From: Pyrocephalus nanus
Taxonomy: Eukaryota; Chordata; Aves; Passeriformes; Tyrannidae
DNA length: 64,000 nt
Assembly: GCA_038380795.1 (NCBI GenBank)
Contig: CM076266.1
Span: forward strand, 36,407,425 to 36,471,424
Direction of reading: 5' to 3'
Part shown: positions 61,901-64,000 of the stretch, one piece after another
Position numbering within the stretch: position 1 is the stretch's first letter
Layout of the letters: every line of letters starts with the position of its first letter
Notes under the pieces: model-generated
The model's database searches: none
What the model was told of the DNA's origin: nothing
The model's input: only the letters and a program-made list of their open reading frames with translations
Translations under genes and position numbers: made by a program

Positions 61901-64000
61901 TTCAAAGCAGAACAGAAATCGTTTCCGCAATTAAACACATATGTACATGATCTTGGCTTTATGAAAGTTGGTAGAACCCACCCATCTCCCTATTTTTGGC
62001 TTATCAATGTTTTCTTTCAACATTTAAAGTGTTTTCTTCAAAGCCCAGAGCTGGAGCATTTCCAGGCAGTTTAATTGTCCAGATGTGGAGTGGATTTCCT
62101 AAGTACTTGCAGCATGGGGAAGACATGATGGTTTTGCTTGAAAGCCAATGAAAAAAAAGGAAAATATTTTCAAATTCTGACTTGATTTTTAAAAAGGACT
62201 TGCTGGAATGTGTCTTGAAAATTCACAGGCCTCAACAGACTATTACATCTATCATGATATACATCTCATCATGGTTCTGCACTGAATTTATGTGTGGCTG
62301 TCTGTGCCTTGACAGGACACAGCCATTCTGAGTTGGTTTTGCACCCATGGTAAGGCACAGTGAACAAACTATTCAAATTACTTTTATTAGAGTACTAGAT
62401 GGCTGCACTTCCCCTTGAGGCTGGCACAGCTCTATATTTCTTGGTACTAGAAATCTCCAAACAATAGTGAAGTGGAAGACAGATTCAACAGAAAACGTTA
62501 TTCTATCAAATATTTCTCCAACACAAGGAGATTTCTTGGTTGCAATACACCACAGCTGGTGCTTATCTGAAGTTGCCCAAACCCTCCTGTGTTCTCCATG
62601 TCAGTCAAATTTACCATCTCCCAAAAGCAAGCTGCATTTCATGCTCTCATGCCACACTGTGATTGCAGTATCCCTGTAGTATCACACCTGTGTAGGAAGG
62701 GACCAGGAAAGGCTGGCATTTCTTATGTTTTTGACAGGCTCTTGTGGTATCTATCCTACTAGCAAGACTTATTTTGTGGAGAGAAATACTGAGCGAAATG
62801 ACATTCCAAAAATCCTCTAATCACAGGATCTGGGTTTTTTGATTGGTTTGAATTTTCAGCTTTACTTCTCAGCTACCAAGGAAAGACTAGACAGCCCCAA
62901 ATGTCTTCCCTTTAGCCCTCACACAAACACAGTATCTGTTCAATCTGCCGTCACACATTGCTTCATTTAACACTTCATTTAATACGTTTTCAAGCCACAG
63001 GGCAAAAACCAGCCTTGGTGTAAGTAAACACCACCCTCTAAAACTCTATTTCTGCCTGCATATAGCATGCCTGAGCTTGGCCTGACATTTCCAGAGGTTC
63101 AGTCCACTGAGGCAGCCAGGAGGGTGCCTTCCTGGTGGGGTGGCACCTTGCTTACAAAGGGCTGGCATGAGATTGCTTGGTCATGTCACTGACAGCTACC
63201 TAGGGAGGCACCTGGAAGAGTGGTTACATGGGAGACTCTATCATAACAAAATTTTTTGAGCCAGTCAGCCTTGACTATACTGCAGAAATACAGAAATTAT
63301 TGTTTTGTGCTTCATTGCCACCTGTACAGGCAGTATTTTATAGTCATGGTGTAGAAAAAAGCTATGAGCCATAAGACCTGCCTTTCTTTCAAAATACCTA
63401 CTGCTGGGTGAGTTGTTTCAGGTGTTGAAGGGCTGTGAGCTGTGTAACTGCAAGCAAACAGGGCTGTTGTGTGCAGTTCCTTTGCATGATGCTAGCCTGT
63501 AGAGAATATGCATTGAGTCATACTCTGAGCCTTATGCTGAAGTCCTACACGCTGCTACGTTTTCCTGAGAAACTCATGCCCACAGCAGGGAAACTGCTGG
63601 AAATGTTCCATCTGTATCACCCAAGGCAGAGCCCAGCTAAGCTCCCTCACCCACCCCATCTGAGAGAAGCAGCCACTTCCTATACATGAGTAATGAAAAT
63701 GTTTTTTCATACATTAAAAATTCAAACAAATGTCAGCCCCTTTGCTCTGTGTCCTGGGCTCCATGTAGGCTTACTGTGCTGTATTTATACAACTTTCTGC
63801 TGAACTGTTTCTGAGAATTGAAAGAGTGAAAATAAATAGAAAAGTTATATATGAGAGAAAACCTACTGCCTGTGTCTGAAATCAGTTCCCAAGTCTGCGG
63901 CTGGCTAAGTCTCACCCTGATGTTATTGTGTGGTTATGGATTTTGGATGTTCTCTTTGCTGGAATCACTGACGCCAAAATGTACCCGTTCTGCAGATCTG
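55901..64000. other. noncoding DNA, no gene recognised
   Basis: No supported gene. The longest frame is 125 codons (56878-57255, plus), with a Leu-rich start but no further recognisable features. The AT-rich blocks at 58590-58850 and 59160-59360 resemble conserved noncoding sequence in texture only. A12 near 60490 is the only notable homopolymer. No interspersed repeat recognised. Confidence 0.6.

Overview
The window looks like a gene-poor stretch of a vertebrate nuclear genome, most probably from a bird. It is AT-rich, CpG-depleted in most places and full of short homopolymers. No open reading frame exceeds 158 codons, and none has a product I recognise. There are no bacterial-type operons, tRNAs, rRNAs or CRISPR arrays. 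The strongest lineage clue is a pair of avian-type CR1 LINE 3' ends at 43.7-44.4 kb, carrying the usual ATTCTRTG-like terminal motif. The same window holds much older, heavily decayed amniote repeats: an L3-like CR1, MIR-like SINE pieces and a palindromic DNA-transposon remnant. A large intron or an intergenic desert would both fit, and the sequence alone does not separate them.

Layout. 1-4.9 kb: single-copy noncoding DNA with short tandem duplications. 4.9-5.4 kb: a CpG-retaining patch that is unusual for this window. 5.4-24.1 kb: noncoding DNA with a hairpin at 6.3 kb, a 12-bp minisatellite at 8.4 kb, a (TG)n run, an A23 run and several AT-rich blocks that resemble conserved noncoding elements in texture only. 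24.15-24.25 kb: a 103-bp palindromic MITE-like remnant. 27.2-28.85 kb: about 1.65 kb of ancient CR1/L3-like LINE in + orientation, running from reverse-transcriptase coding remnants to the 3' UTR, with one stretch inside it that I cannot match to CR1. 28.9-43.7 kb: noncoding DNA with MIR-like fragments, an 18-bp tandem repeat, 43-bp and 40-bp two-copy duplications, a 22-bp exact dispersed repeat and a perfect palindrome at 38.5 kb. 43.7-44.4 kb: a nested insertion, one CR1 inside another CR1 of opposite orientation. 45.9-47.2 kb: minus-strand open pieces followed by AATAAA, possibly a decayed retrocopy, not identified. 48.0-48.3 kb: a MIR-like SINE. 52.8 kb: a 47-base T run. 55.7-55.9 kb: a second ancient CR1 3' end, on the minus strand. 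56-64 kb: nothing recognised beyond low-complexity sequence.

No gene network can be described because no functional gene is supported. The content is a record of retrotransposition of at least two ages, some local tandem duplication, and possible regulatory sequence. Repeat identities come from remembered family consensus patterns and not from a database search, so edges are approximate.
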